NCBI RefSeq assembly: GCF_003255815.1 | Contig: NC_037669.1 | Coordinates: 120,300,970-120,364,969, forward strand | Direction: 5' to 3' | Length of the DNA: 64,000 nt | DNA from: Theropithecus gelada | Taxonomy: Eukaryota > Chordata > Mammalia > Primates > Cercopithecidae | Shown: piece after piece, positions 44,690-56,345 of the stretch | Layout: each line of letters begins with the position of its first letter | Numbering within the stretch: position 1 is the first letter of the stretch | Made by a program: the position numbers and the translations under genes | Notes under the pieces: generated by a model | Told to the model about the DNA's origin: nothing | Databases searched by the model: none | Seen by the model: the letters and a program-made list of their open reading frames with translations, nothing else

Positions 44690-45004
44690 TTAAAACAAAA
44701 ACAAAAACAAAAAAAAACACAGAGTTTTGCTCTGATGCCCAGACTGGAGTGCGATCTCAGCTCACTGCAACCTCCACCTCCCAGGTTCAAGCAATTCTTC
44801 TGCTTCAGCCTCCTGAGTAGCTGGGATTAAAGGTGCATGCCATCACGTCTGGCTAATTTTTGTACTTGTAATAGAGACAGGGTTTCACCATGTTGGCCAG
44901 GCTGGTCTCGTACCCCTGACCCCGCACTTTGGGAGGCTGAGGTGATCTGCCCGCCTCAGCCTCCCAAAGTGCTCGGATTACAAGCGTGAGCCTCTGCTCC
45001 CTGC
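44690..45004 (-). mobile_element. AluS antisense, rearranged
   Basis: The second Alu in the same orientation 45 bp on. It has two oddities: an A/C-rich block where poly-T should be (44691-44720), and an inserted inverted copy at 44924-44942. The remaining body is normal ('ggtttcaccatgttggccag'). Confidence 0.93.
44924..44972. repeat. Perfect 19-bp inverted repeat within Alu (11-nt loop)
   Basis: gcactttgggaggctgagg at 44924-44942 and cctcagcctcccaaagtgc at 44954-44972. The right arm is normal antisense Alu; the left arm is the unexpected copy. Confidence 0.96.
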
Positions 45005-46920
45005 CTATTTTTTCAATACAGAGAGTTATTCTGGTTCTCATCTATCTCCCAGCTTCTCATTCCCTGTTATGTTCTAATGGCTCTGTTTTTATTTTAACTC
45101 TCCTTTACACCAGAAGATAGGTCAATCCTCTTGAGGGAGAGGGGAAGGATACAGCTAAGATATAAATAATAAAGATAGGCAGAGCAGCAAAATGACAGGT
45201 CAATAAATCTGATATGATTGGGATTTGATAAACCTCAAACTGGCATCGAGCCCCCAAGGAGAAGGAAGCCAGGCCAGGAGATTTAAAGCTCCTGTGAGAA
45301 TCACGGTGCGCCATCTGCCACAAACACCTCCACAGATTTATATTGCACAGTGACAGGTCCACTAGCAGCTCCTTGTCTCCCCTTGAGAAAGAATCATAAA
45401 ACTCATTTTTTAAAATAAGGTGGCAGGACTTACACGCCTATACTTTGTAGAAATGGCTCTCCTACTGCCTTTTCCTTTTCCTTCCTCTTCTCTTGAGTAG
45501 CGATCTACAATATCTTCCCAGAATTGCTGGAGTAGGCCAATGGACAACTTGAGAAAGGAAAACCTCCTGCTTCTTGATGATTGCATTGCAAAAGCATGAG
45601 GCTTTTCTGGGTTTTAGGGTGGCAGATCATGTGGGCCAACCCATGTACTGACAGTGAATGTCTTGGTCTCTTCAAATATTTCAGGAGAAGTAGGAATTCT
45701 AACTTACATTGGGAATTCTGTGTACCAATGAGTGCCATCATAAGAAAAGCACTACATTAATGTCATACATGTAGAATAGTCTTCACATAAAACACAGACT
45801 ACAAACATGAAACCAGAAAGTGTGCCGGTTTGTATTTAACGTCTCTTTAATTTGATAAGGAAAATAAGCTGAGTTTATTAACCTCCTGTCTTCTCTTTCC
45901 TGTTGGTTTTACCATTTATCCCCTTCTCTCCTGAAGTCATCCTCTCACAAGCGTGAATATCCTAATAGTTGAGGTTTCTTCAGAATTGAGGGGTTTTCTC
46001 TCCTATCGATGAAAGTAAATTATTCACATGGATGAATTTTGGAAATACTTGCAATTCTATTACTATGAAAGCAATTACCTCCAAACTTTTTTGACGGAGA
46101 AATTGACTCACCATGAGTTTCTAGATCTAAACGTGTTATCATGTGGAACAGAATGTTGATAGTAGGACAAAAGGCAGCCATATACTCAGAGGTTTCCACG
46201 GAAGGCACAGGGCCGATGCATCAGATTAATGAAGACTACACAGTTTTCAATAGATCTCATCCTATTTTGACCCAGTCTCCCAGACCACAGTGATTTTTGT
46301 GAATGAATTACCTGTGTCTTATTCTTCACAGGATATATTACATCTGTAAATCAGAGCCTGCCCCTTACCCCATCACAGTGCTCATGGGCAGTATATAATC
46401 TAGACTTTTCCACTGCTCACATGGAGAGCCTGAGATTGGCCCAGCCTGTGTTATGCTGGAGCCAGCTCACACCAGCTGCCAAGAGTACTGATTGTGCATA
46501 CCTCTTTCCAACTTTACATTCAATGATGTCATGTTGTTAACTTGGAATCAGCTATGAAGGGACTATGTGTTTGTTGTTGTTACCATAGTTCAGAGAGTCA
46601 GTTGTTAAACCTTTACCAGCACATCACGAGCCTACCTCCATTAAAGACCCTGGTCCTGCCCAGTAACTGAGGCCTTCACCACAGCACCAAGCACAAGAAG
46701 AAAAAACCCTACCTCTCCTTAAAACAGGATTCCCCCTCTCCGCCTATTGCCCCATCCATAACACTTCTCTATACTGTGTGACTGACTTATCTAGCCACTG
46801 AGGCCATTTGGAATCCTCCCAGAGCCCCTAGCCAGGCCAGGACCAAAACATTATAACTTACGCCAATGTTAGCATATTTATAGCAGGTTTCTTCAAGCAG
46901 GCCTCTCACTCTTGTGACTG
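45005..46920. other. Repeat-poor stretch
   Basis: About 1.9 kb with no recognised family, splice-bounded frame or RNA gene. Short minus-strand ORFs (45105-45741) are without similarity. Confidence 0.4.
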
Positions 46921-46924
46921 TTGG

Positions 46925-47105
46925 TCACTAAACTAAAGGAAGTGCCGCTCCAAGTGTCTTCTTTCCACTTTCACATCATCATCACATATTGCCTCGCCTT
47001 TGGCAAAACTTCCCACTGCTTCTCCATACCACAGTAATCAAACTCCCCTATGTCTTCATCCTTTTTAATACATGGTCCTTTTCTCCTGGTCTTAATTAAA
47101 ACCTG
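46925..47105 (+). mobile_element. L2 fragment (weak)
   Basis: 'ttcccactgcttctccatac' and 'actcccctatgtcttcatcc' resemble the L2 3' region. Confidence 0.4.
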
Positions 47106-47514
47106 GCTCACCTGAGGGTGAGTCCAGTCTCCACAATTGTGCATTTATCTCCAGCAATAATCACTGCTTAGTTGCAAGAATGAAGTAAAGAGAAAGTTGG
47201 GATTAACTTAGATTTAACTTTTTCCAAGCAGAGGGAGAAAAAAGTAATGGGGTTAAGGGTATTTTCAAAGGAAGAGTAAACTGTGCTGAATCACATAATC
47301 TAGGCTGGCTAAGAAGGGAAGTGAAAACACAAGAGTGATGGCGACTTATGAAAAGTGGTATAATCGGTAGAAATTGGAATTGTCAATGAGGTCAAGATAT
47401 CATTGCCATTAAAATACTGGGAAAGTGAGATAGAAAGCTAGGAAGTGATGGAAATGATAAAGGTGGGATGTTTGAAATAAAGATTTCAGAAGTAGTACAG
47501 CAATCAATAACATT

Positions 47515-47715
47515 CAGTTTAGACTTGAAACCTGGTTCAGCCACTGACTAGCTATGAGACCTTGAGCAAGCTCCATAATTTCTCTGAACTTCAGTTTCTC
47601 CACTTTAAAAATAACAATACCTACTTCATAGGATTGTTGTCAAGACTAAAGGAGATGCATATTAATTACCTGGTATGTTGCCGAGCACATAGCACTAAAT
47701 AAGTGCTTATTATTA
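47515..47715 (+). mobile_element. MIR SINE
   Basis: 'gactagctatgagaccttga', 'cttcagtttctccactttaa', 'cacatagcactaaataagtg'. Confidence 0.92.
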
Positions 47716-47729
47716 TTTTGTGCCAAACC

Positions 47730-47870
47730 CTAAATTAGGTGCTTTCCAGAGAGCATGACCCTTAAAACTCTTTATCTCTTTAAAGATTATTATCTCCAAT
47801 TTCACATACGTGGAAAATGTGCAAACCGAAGTTTAAACGAGAGAACCCGCATTCAAATCTGTTGATAGAT
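47730..47870 (-). mobile_element. MIR fragment
   Basis: 'aaagattattatctccaatt' and 'gagaacccgcattcaaatct', reverse order. Confidence 0.6.
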
Positions 47871-47945
47871 AGGTTGAGAGATAATGCCAACAACTCTCAA
47901 CCCTGGCTATGGGTTTAAATCACTTGGCAACTTTGTTTTCTGTAT

Positions 47946-49281
47946 TAATGAAAAATGGATTTTGGAGTTCAGTTTTATTGAATTATAATTACATATCATA
48001 AAATGCATCCTTTTTTATATACACTTCTATGAGCTCTGATAAACACATATAATCATGTAAGCTTCACCACAATCAAGATGCAGAAGAGCTCCATCACCCC
48101 CAAAATAATTTCTCCATGCTGCCTCTTTGTAGTTAAGCCCTCCTCCCACCCCCAGCCCCTGGCAACCACTGATTTGTTTTCAGTCCCTATCGGTTTGCCT
48201 TTTCCAGAACATTATGTAAATAGAATCATTCAGTATATAACCTTTTAAGTTTGCTTTCTTTCACTTAGTAAGATGCATTTGAAATTCATTCATGTTGTTG
48301 TGTGTATCAGAATGTTGTTCCATTTTCTTCCCATTGTATGGCTATACCACCATTTGTTTATCCTTTTACCAGTTGGAGGACAACTGGGTTGTTTCCAGTC
48401 TGTGGCCAATATAAATAAACTCACTGCAAATATTTACATATAGGTTTTTATATAAACATAAGTTGTGGTTTCTCAAGTAAATACTTAGGAGTGAAGTTGT
48501 TAGTTTGTATGGTAAGTGAATGCTCAACTATAGAATAAACAGCTAAGCTTTTTTCCAAAGTAGCTGTATTATTTTTGACTCGCACAGGAATATGTGAAAG
48601 TTCCAGTTCCTTGTCAGCACTCAGAATTGTCAAGTGTTGTTTTTTGTCATTGTTTTGTTTGTTTTTGTTTGTTTGTTTGCCATTTTAAAAGACATATAGC
48701 AATATTTCAATGTGGTTTTAATTTGCATTACTCTAATTACTAATGATGTTGGACATCTTTCTATGGGTTTGTCACCCATGTGCTCTCCTTGGTAAAGTGT
48801 CTATTTAAATCTTTTGCCCTTTTTTTTTTTTTTTTGAGATGGAGTCTCGCTCTGTCATCCAGGCTGGAGTGCAGTGGCGCAATCTCGGCTCACTGCAAGC
48901 TCCGCCTCCCGAGTTCAAGCGATTCTTCTCCCTCAGCCTCCTGAGTAGCTGAGACTACAGACACACACCACCACACCTGGCTAATTTTTGTATTTTTAGT
49001 AGAGATGGTGTTTCACCATATTGATTAGGCTGGTCCCGAACTCCTGACCTCGTGATCTGCCCACCTCAGCCTCCCAAAGTGCTGGGCTTACAGGCATGAC
49101 CCACCACACCCAACTCTTTTGTCCTTTTTTAATTGGGTTTTTTATTTTCTTATTATTAACTTTTAAGCATTCTTTATATATTCTGGAGACAAGTCCTATA
49201 TTAGGTATGCATTTTGTCAAATACTTTCTCCAGTTTGTGACTTGTCTTTCAATTTCTGTTTATTTCTTTTTAAAACTACTG
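47946..49281 (-). mobile_element. Old L1M fragment, itself split by an Alu
   Basis: On the + strand: 'cagttttattgaattataat', 'ctggcaaccactgatttgtt', 'aagatgcatttgaaattcat', 'gttgtttccagtctgtggcc'; resumes after the Alu with 'aggtatgcattttgtcaaat'. This is the complement of old L1 ORF2/3' UTR. Confidence 0.8.
48810..49124 (-). mobile_element. AluY/Sg-like with target-site duplication
   Basis: Body 48820-49114; tcttttgccc (48810-48819) and tcttttgtcc (49115-49124). 'cactgcaagctccgcctccc' is a Y-type feature. Confidence 0.93.
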
Positions 49282-49365
49282 ATGCCCAGGCACCACCTCT
49301 AGCGTTTCTAATTCAATTGGCCTAGGCATTGGAATTTTTTAAAGTTCCCCAGGGAATTCTAATTC

Positions 49366-49388
49366 TAATTACTTTTGCACCAACATAA
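49366..49388. mobile_element. MADE1 half-element fused to MER5A
   Basis: taattacttttgcaccaaca matches the right end of MADE1, but no left half is present. Confidence 0.75.
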
Positions 49389-50390
49389 TGGAAACTATTT
49401 GGACCACACAATCTTAAGAGAGTTTTTGGCCTTGTGGCACCATTCCCCATGCTATGCAAACCAGCTTATAACATGAAACAAATCTGACTCAGAGAGCAAT
49501 CTATTTTCTTTATAATTTGTCAAGCTGGGAAGTTATAGCAACTTGCCAAGCTCCTCCCACTAGTCCCACCCCAACGTTATGATTGCCCACTGCCCTGTCA
49601 CAGGTGGAAGAAAACTTATCAGAGGAAGCAGCTTGTGCTTTGTCCAAAAGGTCTTATCTACTCTTCAATAGCTCAGTAGACCACAACCAGAGCCCATAGC
49701 CATGCCAACCCTAAAAACCCTTTTGTATATTTCACATTGTATAAACTAGATAGAGGAAATAGGTTTTTTTCTTCGTGGTTCCCACCTACAGCCTTTTGGA
49801 GAGACTGAAGGGTGGAGGCAGGATGGTTTACAGTGGTTCTCTAATGTAGTTGGCTATAGATGAAACACAGCAAAGCCATCGTGCCAGTGACATCCGGTCA
49901 TTTAAAGCCCCAAGAGACTCTTATGAGTAGTGGGAAGACAGGCAGATTTAACTTTTTTGGTAAATTTATGTCCAGTTCTCTTTTAACATTATTAAAATTG
50001 TTCCTCAAACAGAATACAGGTGTGAATCACTCCTAAGCTCCTACACTTTCTATAGTAACCCTTCAAGCCCATTTCTCAAACATTATTGGTAAGGATTCAA
50101 CAACAGTATGCATACACAGCATCAGTCCTTTCCCTGGAACACAGTACTTATAATTTTTGTCATCTACTCATAAGAAATATTTGGCAAAAATCTAATAAGA
50201 TAAGGTTCAGTAAAAATGTACTGGGTTCCTACCATGTATCAGTCCTGGGGCAGTACCAAGAATAGGCAAGAAATTGCCTCTTATCTATTTCCAAAGGATC
50301 CATTGCTATTGGGTCCCATTGCTTATTGATGGTGATGAATGCCAAACCTGATAAGTGACTATGGCAATAATGGTTGTAACAATGTAATAG
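49389..50390. other. Intronic sequence, mostly unassigned
   Basis: No recognised family except a weak old-repeat string near 50220-50275 ('gttcctaccatgtatcagtc'). Confidence 0.4.
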
Positions 50391-50394
50391 TCGT

Positions 50395-50640
50395 AGTGGC
50401 AACTACCACTTATTGAGTACCTACTTTGTACCAAAAGAGTTCTAAGTGCTTAACACATTATTTTACTTAACCTTCACAACAACCATATATGACAAACAGT
50501 GTTCCACTTACTGCATATTCCAGATGAGAAAACAGAGGATTCTGAAAGGTTTGGTAATTTGCTTAAGGCTCCTGCTTAAGAGGTGACAGCATGAGGAATG
50601 GAGTGAAAACAGTCTGACTCCAGAGCTTACTTCATCATTC
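50395..50640 (-). mobile_element. MIR SINE, near full length
   Basis: 'ccacttattgagtacctact', 'ttaaccttcacaacaaccat', 'cagtctgactccagagctta'. Confidence 0.92.
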
Positions 50641-50937
50641 TGCTGCCCTGCTACTGTATTAACAGATTACATTACATTCAATTGCAGACAGCAGAACACC
50701 AAAATAAGGGAGAATTTCATTTCTGTCCTGTGTACAAGAAGCCTGGAGAGAGGCAGCTGTTGTGGCCTCTCAGACATGGGGACACAGGCCCCTTTATTTT
50801 TCTGCTGTGCCAGTCAGACATTTGGCTTCCATTGCAAGGTAACTCAAGACTCAAGATGACTGACGAAGCTCCAGTCAGTATGTCTGAGTTCCAGAAGGCA
50901 GGAAGAAAAATGGAAAGTTGGGGCAGGTGATTCCTTA

Positions 50938-51275
50938 CCTTTCTGTCCCCTTTTTTGTTGTTGTTTGCTTGTTTTGAGACAGAGTCTCGCTCCGCCACCC
51001 AGGCTGGAGTGCAGTGGCACAATCTCGGCTCACTGCAACCTCCGCCTCCTGAATTCAAGTGAGTCTCCTGCCTCAGCCTCACGAGTAGCTAGGATTACAG
51101 GCACCCACCACCATGCCTGGCTAATTTTTGTATTTTTAGTAGAGACGGAGTTTCGCCACGTTGGCCAGGCTTGTCTCAAACTCCTGACTTCAGGTGATCT
51201 GCCCTCCTTTGCCTCCCTAAGTGTTGGGATTACAGGTGTGAGCCACCACACCCGGCCCCTTTCTGTCCTCTTTTT
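50938..51275 (-). mobile_element. AluS (Sx/Sq) with 18-bp target-site duplication
   Basis: Body about 50951-51257; cctttctgtcccctttttt-like sequence on the left and cctttctgtcctcttttt on the right. Confidence 0.95.
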
Positions 51276-52110
51276 AAGAATCTTTCTTATAGGTCCTTCT
51301 GCATTTCTCCCACTGACATTGGCCTAAACTTAGACATCTGGCCACAGCAGTGAGGCTGAGAAGTATAGTCTTCTAACTGGGTATTTTGCCAACTCCAGAA
51401 TTACAGAATTCTGTTGATAGGAAGGAAAGGAAAAACTGGCTGCCACTGCCACATCTCTAATGGATGCAAAATCCTGAAGCCTTCCAGTTTGCTGAGGTCA
51501 ATTTTTTCTGCAATCTTTAAATCAAATAGGTTCTGATTCCCAATTTACAATGCGAAAATCTAAGGTCCCCCTCAGTAAATGTAGGGAGTTGTGAAGCTGA
51601 CCTTCCTCTTCACTCTTCTGGCTCTAAGTCTCTGCTTCTACAGAGTCTCTGTTTCCACTTTGCATTTTACCTCCTTACCTGCTGTCCCCTTTCTTTATCA
51701 TCATTATCAAACTCATCTGAGCAAAGCGTCAGTAATGCAGGATTGTGTGTGCCATAGACTTTATGGAAAGTTTGGACCAGAGATGGGAGATATAGTACAG
51801 TCAATCCTAGCAAACAGCAAGCTCACACTTGAATATAGGACACTCCAATTCTCTTTGCCTTTAGGGAATATCCACCAACCCTCTCTTCTTCTTGGCACCA
51901 GCTTTTGGCCCTATGGATGGGCGGCCTTTCTCCCATAACCTCACCTTCTACTCTGCTCATTTTCAAGCCCTAAAACTCCGTCCATATCCTACCAAGCAGT
52001 TATTTCTTCATCACCCTCCAAGTTCATCCTGGTCATTCTCCAAAGAATATCTTTCCCAACCAAAATAATTTATTGAGGTAATTCACTAAACAAAGAAGGT
52101 TCTCAAAGGA
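51276..52110. other. Intronic sequence without recognised repeat
   Basis: Holds a 115-codon + frame at 51591-51938 whose first 22 residues are hydrophobic, signal-peptide-like. No family, no Kozak consensus (G at -3 but T at +4 is not seen as decisive) and no splice support, so it is not called as a gene. Confidence 0.4.
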
Positions 52111-52114
52111 GGGA

Positions 52115-52250
52115 TTTGGGGGCCACGCTGGGAAGGTTAGGTATCATCCTCTAGGCATTGAGAAGTTCAGTGACATGACCAGATATGTACTTTAGTAATA
52201 CAGTGGAAAGAGAATGGAGGTAGGGAAGCTGTTATGCACATATTCCATGA
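52115..52250 (+). repeat. Ancient interspersed repeat, same unnamed family (3' part)
   Basis: 'agttcagtgacatgaccaga' and 'gaaagagaatggaggtaggg'. Confidence 0.45.
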
Positions 52251-52514
52251 AACATACAGGAGATATGAAGCCCTAGTCCCTGAAAGGCCAAAAGGAAGCT
52301 TAGGATGAAGAGAATTTGGGCATGAGTAGATAAAGGACAAGGAGGGAGAGCAAGAAAGGCTCTTTCTAGCCAAGAAAAGACATATAATAGAGAAACTATT
52401 GAAACAATGTCATTAAAAATAGATTTTGCAACGCAGTTCTGGTGCCAGAAAGTGAAAGTAGAAACAGAAAACCCTAGCAAAGAAGACCACCACAGAACAC
52501 CACAAGGGGTCTAG

Positions 52515-52740
52515 AACTCATCTTTGCGTGTAGCACACTGTGGAAGGTGCTTTCATGCAGCACCTCCTTCCCATCCTCACCAACCCTGTGGAGGGAGGGA
52601 TGACTGTTCTGCTCTACAGACGAGGAGCCAGAGTCAGAGGTTAAAGGAGCTTCCTGAAAGTCCCACTGCTATTCAGTGCTGTGCCAGAACTCAAATCTAC
52701 GACTGTAGCATTCCAAAGCTCATGCTCTGCCATTTCAGCA
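52515..52740 (-). mobile_element. MIR SINE
   Basis: 'accaaccctgtggagggagg' and 'cagtgctgtgccagaactca' in reverse order. Confidence 0.75.
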
Positions 52741-53565
52741 AGCTATCTCTGAGATCTTTGAAGCCAGAAAATCTTTCTCATTAGATGTGAATTAATTGTG
52801 ATCAATTCCCATTGATTTTGTCTCAAAGGCAATGAAGGGTCATCACACTGAGCAGTAATTTTCTTGGCACCCTTAGTTTATGATTTGGCATTAGGGTTTA
52901 TAATCTGTGTTTCCTGCCATCCTCATTTGATCTTTGGCACCTCGCGATCCATCATCAGGCAAGCTCATGGTAATGGAATCCCTGGGGAGGAGGTAAGAGA
53001 GCGGAGCCCTGTTGAGCAGATGTCTCTCCACAGGTTCCCAACCTCCTCCCGGGTGGGTTCTTGCAAAGCTCAAACGTAGGCTCCCCATCCCAGTATTCAT
53101 CTTGGGTTTGAGTTTCATGATCAAAGAAAGATTTCTAAAGACTCAGTCTATATAGATAGTCTGACAAGTTCCCCTGTTTTATCTTTCAGAACAATAAACG
53201 ATTTTCCCTCCTGAAATTGAAGACAGCCTTGAGAGGTGAAATAGGAGGGTTGGTCCTTTGCAACTCCTCCATGATCTAGGATTAGTCATTCATTCCACAA
53301 CTTGCATTTGTTTGTTCCCCGAAACACCTCTGGAAACTGCTGTTAACAACACCAGGGAGTGGAAGAGGCAGGATATTGTGAGGACGGGAAGGAAATGCAA
53401 AGATGAACAAATGCATGCCAGTCCTCAAATCTCTGAAAGACTAGCTCTCTCAAATGTCCAAATACACAGCCATAGGTCAAAATCATAATAATGATGCAGC
53501 CACTCCTGACGCTTATAAAGTCTCTAAGATATAATTTAGCAAGCACATGATAAATGTTAGTTCAT
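52741..53565. other. Intronic sequence without recognised feature
   Basis: Moderate GC; short ORFs on both strands at 52864-53546 overlap without similarity. Confidence 0.4.
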
Positions 53566-53569
53566 GTTA

Positions 53570-53700
53570 TTATTACTATCAGTTTTATTGTTATTAGGCA
53601 AATACTGTGCACCAGGCACTGTGCATACATTGTCTCATTTAATTCTCTCAATCTTCCTATCACGTGGATATTATGGTCCCAATTTTGTGACTCATCATAA
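53570..53700 (-). mobile_element. MIR fragment
   Basis: 'gtgcaccaggcactgtgcat' and 'tctcatttaattctctcaat'. Confidence 0.75.
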
Positions 53701-53754
53701 AACTAAACCAGAGCAGTTTTGCTGTGCCTCACACTAGCTGAAAAAATTTGCATC

Positions 53755-53920
53755 ATCCCAACAAACCCTACAAAATAAATGCCATTATTATATTCATTTT
53801 GCAGATGACAAAACTGAGGCTCAGAGAGGTTAGGTGACTTGTCCAGAGCTACAAGGTGGTCAGTAGCAAAGGCTGGGTCTAAATATGATTCAGCCTGATT
53901 CCAGAGACCATGACCCCCAT
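53755..53920 (-). mobile_element. MIR SINE
   Basis: 'cattttgcagatgacaaaac' then 'gaggctcagagaggttaggt', very clear. Confidence 0.9.
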
Positions 53921-53949
53921 GCTGTTCCATACAGACACAAACTTCCAAA

Positions 53950-54288
53950 TTTATTATTTATTTATTTATTTATTTATTTTTGAGATAGGATTTCACTCTG
54001 TCCTCCAAGCTGTAGTGCAGTGGCATGATCATGGCTCACTGCCGCCTCAGACTCCTGGGCTCGAGCAATCCTCCCACCTCAGCCTCCTCAGTAGCTGAGA
54101 CTATAGGTGTGCATCATCACACCCAACTAATTTTCTTTCTTCTTCTTCTTCTTCTTTTTTTTTTTTTTTTGTAGAGACAGGTGTCGCTATGTTACCTAGA
54201 CTGGTCTCAAACTCCTGGCCTCAAGCTACCTTCCTGTCTCAGCCTCCCAAAGTGCTGGGATTACAGGTGTGAGCCACCATGCCTGGCC
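53950..54288 (-). mobile_element. AluJ with (TTTA)n tail and (TTC)n linker
   Basis: The A-tail became TTTA repeats (53950-53979), and the A-rich linker between monomers grew into TTC repeats plus poly-T (54133-54169). 'gggctcgagcaatcctccca' is J-type. Confidence 0.93.
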
Positions 54289-54875
54289 CACCCCTAAATT
54301 TAAAAACTCACCAAAGAGAACCAAATGAATCAAGGAACCCTCACTTTTATTGGGGCTTCAAAAGACCCTGTACCTTACCCTATTGATTAGCAGAGCACTT
54401 TTGTAGATCAAAACTTCTCTAAATCAGGTCATGAAGATAATTTGTAAGCTCAGCATCTTTCTGTCACCTGTCAGCAGTGAGGAGAAAGGTGTTGTAAAGT
54501 TCATGTAGCTCTTCTATATAGGGATCAATTGACAGCCCTGTAGGAAGGATGTCAGTTACCAATTCAGAGAAGGTGAGCACATTTTAATAGAAATTTGCAA
54601 GTTTCTCAGATTGTTGATGGTGATAATGAGTTTCCTCCAGCAAAGCCAGGAAAACCTGGGCTTCTTTTACATCTTCTGCAGCACCTAGTAGTGTGGACAG
54701 TGCATGCCATGAGCACCTAGCATGGCTGTGGGAGGGACTGACCACTTTCTCTGGGCCCGGCATAGCAGGAGATGCTGCAGAACATGGGAAAGCACTCTGA
54801 GACAAAGGGCTTGATATCAATATGAAGAAACAAGACACACACATGTGAAATAATTGTGAGTGCTGCAAGAGACAA
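54289..54875. other. Intronic sequence without recognised feature
   Basis: A 125-codon minus-strand frame at 54584-54961 shows no similarity and runs into a MIR; taken as chance. Confidence 0.4.
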
Positions 54876-54879
54876 TCAG

Positions 54880-55030
54880 GCCTGGTCAGAAGTTGGGACA
54901 CCTGAGGTCTAATTCCAACTCTCATCCTCAGCAGTTCAGGGCCCTCAGGTAAGTCATTCACATGACCTGATCTCGGTTTCCTCCACTGATAAATGAAGAG
55001 TTTGAATTAGATTGCCTGTCTCATTAGTTT
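54880..55030 (+). mobile_element. MIR SINE
   Basis: 'acctgaggtctaattccaac', 'ctcggtttcctccactgata'. Confidence 0.85.
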
Positions 55031-55139
55031 GCATGAAAAACGACCCAGGGAGGGGAAAGATTTGTAAAGAAGGGCCTATTGTCTCAACTCCCCTGCAACC
55101 CAACACACGTCCTAACCCCAGCTAGCATCTGGGAACCAG

Positions 55140-55885
55140 ATGCAATTAGTCCCTGTAGCTGAACTGCCTCTGTTCAAGACCTGCTTTGCCATTTTCTCCT
55201 TGTATGACTTGGGAAATACACTTAACCCTAGAGCTTTCCAAACAGGTTGCTGAAACTTGGAGGTGTGCCAAAATATGAATCCTTCAGCTTTAGGACACCT
55301 GGAAAGTGCTATAGGCCCCAGGCTAGTGAGCAGCCTCACCCTTTTATACATTACCTCCTTTCCATATCCATACAAATATATATGTAGATTGAGACAGAGT
55401 CTCACTCTGTCACCCAGGATGGAGCACAATGGCATAATCTCAGCTCACAGCAGCCTCTGCCTCCGGGGTTCCAGCGATTCTCCTGCCTCAGCCTCCTGGG
55501 TAGCTGGGATTAGAGGCATACACTACCATGCAGGAATAATTTTTGTATTTTTAGTAGAGATGGGGTTTCGCTGTGTTGGCCAGGCTGGTCTAGAACTCTT
55601 ACCTCAGGTAATCCGCCCGCCTCGGCCTCCCAAAGTGCTGGGATTACAGGCATGAGCCACCGTGCCTAGCCCAAATATTATCTTCAAGGTGGGTTATGTG
55701 ATGTGGAAAAGGTTGAGAAGTCCTGATAACCTGTTGAGATCTTGGACTCATCATCTGCAAACGGAAATTTTGTTAGTTTCTGCATCGTAACCATCTTGTG
55801 AAGATTAAGATTTTGTATGTAAAGTGCTTAATATGCCCATGCACATAGTAAATGCTCAGTAATGTTTGTATTATTATTATCACCA
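55140..55885 (+). mobile_element. MIR SINE split by an Alu
   Basis: Left part near 55170-55235 ('tccttgtatgacttgggaaa'); right part 55735-55885 ('tcatctgcaaacggaaattt', 'cacatagtaaatgctcagta'). The Alu at 55384-55672 sits between them. Confidence 0.7.
55384..55672 (-). mobile_element. AluS, A-tail almost lost
   Basis: Starts directly at 'gattgagacagagtctcac' with no poly-T. 'caaatat' lies on both flanks (55373 and 55673). Confidence 0.92.
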
Positions 55886-55889
55886 CTAC

Positions 55890-56149
55890 CAAGACTACTG
55901 GCCAGTTTCCAACCTGACAAGGCTAGGTTCTTAATGCAAATGAGTAGTCCTGGTGCCAGTGCTGAAGGTCCTCAGTCCGCCCCTCGCAAAAAGACTGGTA
56001 GACTTGCCTCCTACTCACTTTCCTCCAGATGAACCCTGTGCAAAGACTATGATTTTGACTCTGAAAGCATATGTCCAAGAAGAATTCTCTTCCTTTAAAG
56101 GAACAGCCTCCTTTAACAAGGCTATGCCTTAAAACACATTAATAGGTCG
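55890..56149. other. Intronic sequence without recognised feature
   Basis: Nothing recognised. Confidence 0.4.
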
Positions 56150-56345
56150 TGCCTCAAAACAAGTAAATAAATGTGTATAATAATTACAAACAGTGACAAG
56201 TGCTATAAAGGAAAATAAGCAAGGTATCATGACAAAGTACTTTTTCTGAAGAAGTGATACTTAAGCAACTTCAACTTGGTGCACTGAAATAGACGCTAGA
56301 GATGCAGAGATAAGTAAGGCATGGTACCTGCCAAAGGCCACAGAA
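56150..56345 (+). repeat. Ancient interspersed repeat, same unnamed family (5' part)
   Basis: 'gacaagtgctataaaggaaa' and 'agatgcagagataagtaagg'. Confidence 0.45.

Larger units (their letters stand above)
47884..49366 (+). mobile_element. MER5A split by a nested L1 and Alu
   Basis: Left part 47884-47945 ('ctcaaccctggctatgggtt', 'aatcacttggcaactt'); right part 49282-49366 ('tgatgcccaggcaccacctc', 'aagttccccagggaattcta'). The two parts join to a nearly continuous MER5A. Confidence 0.8.

Noticed and set aside
51591..51938. 115-codon + ORF with a signal-peptide-like start
   Set aside because: No known family, no splice or promoter support, and such ORFs are expected by chance in 64 kb of six frames.
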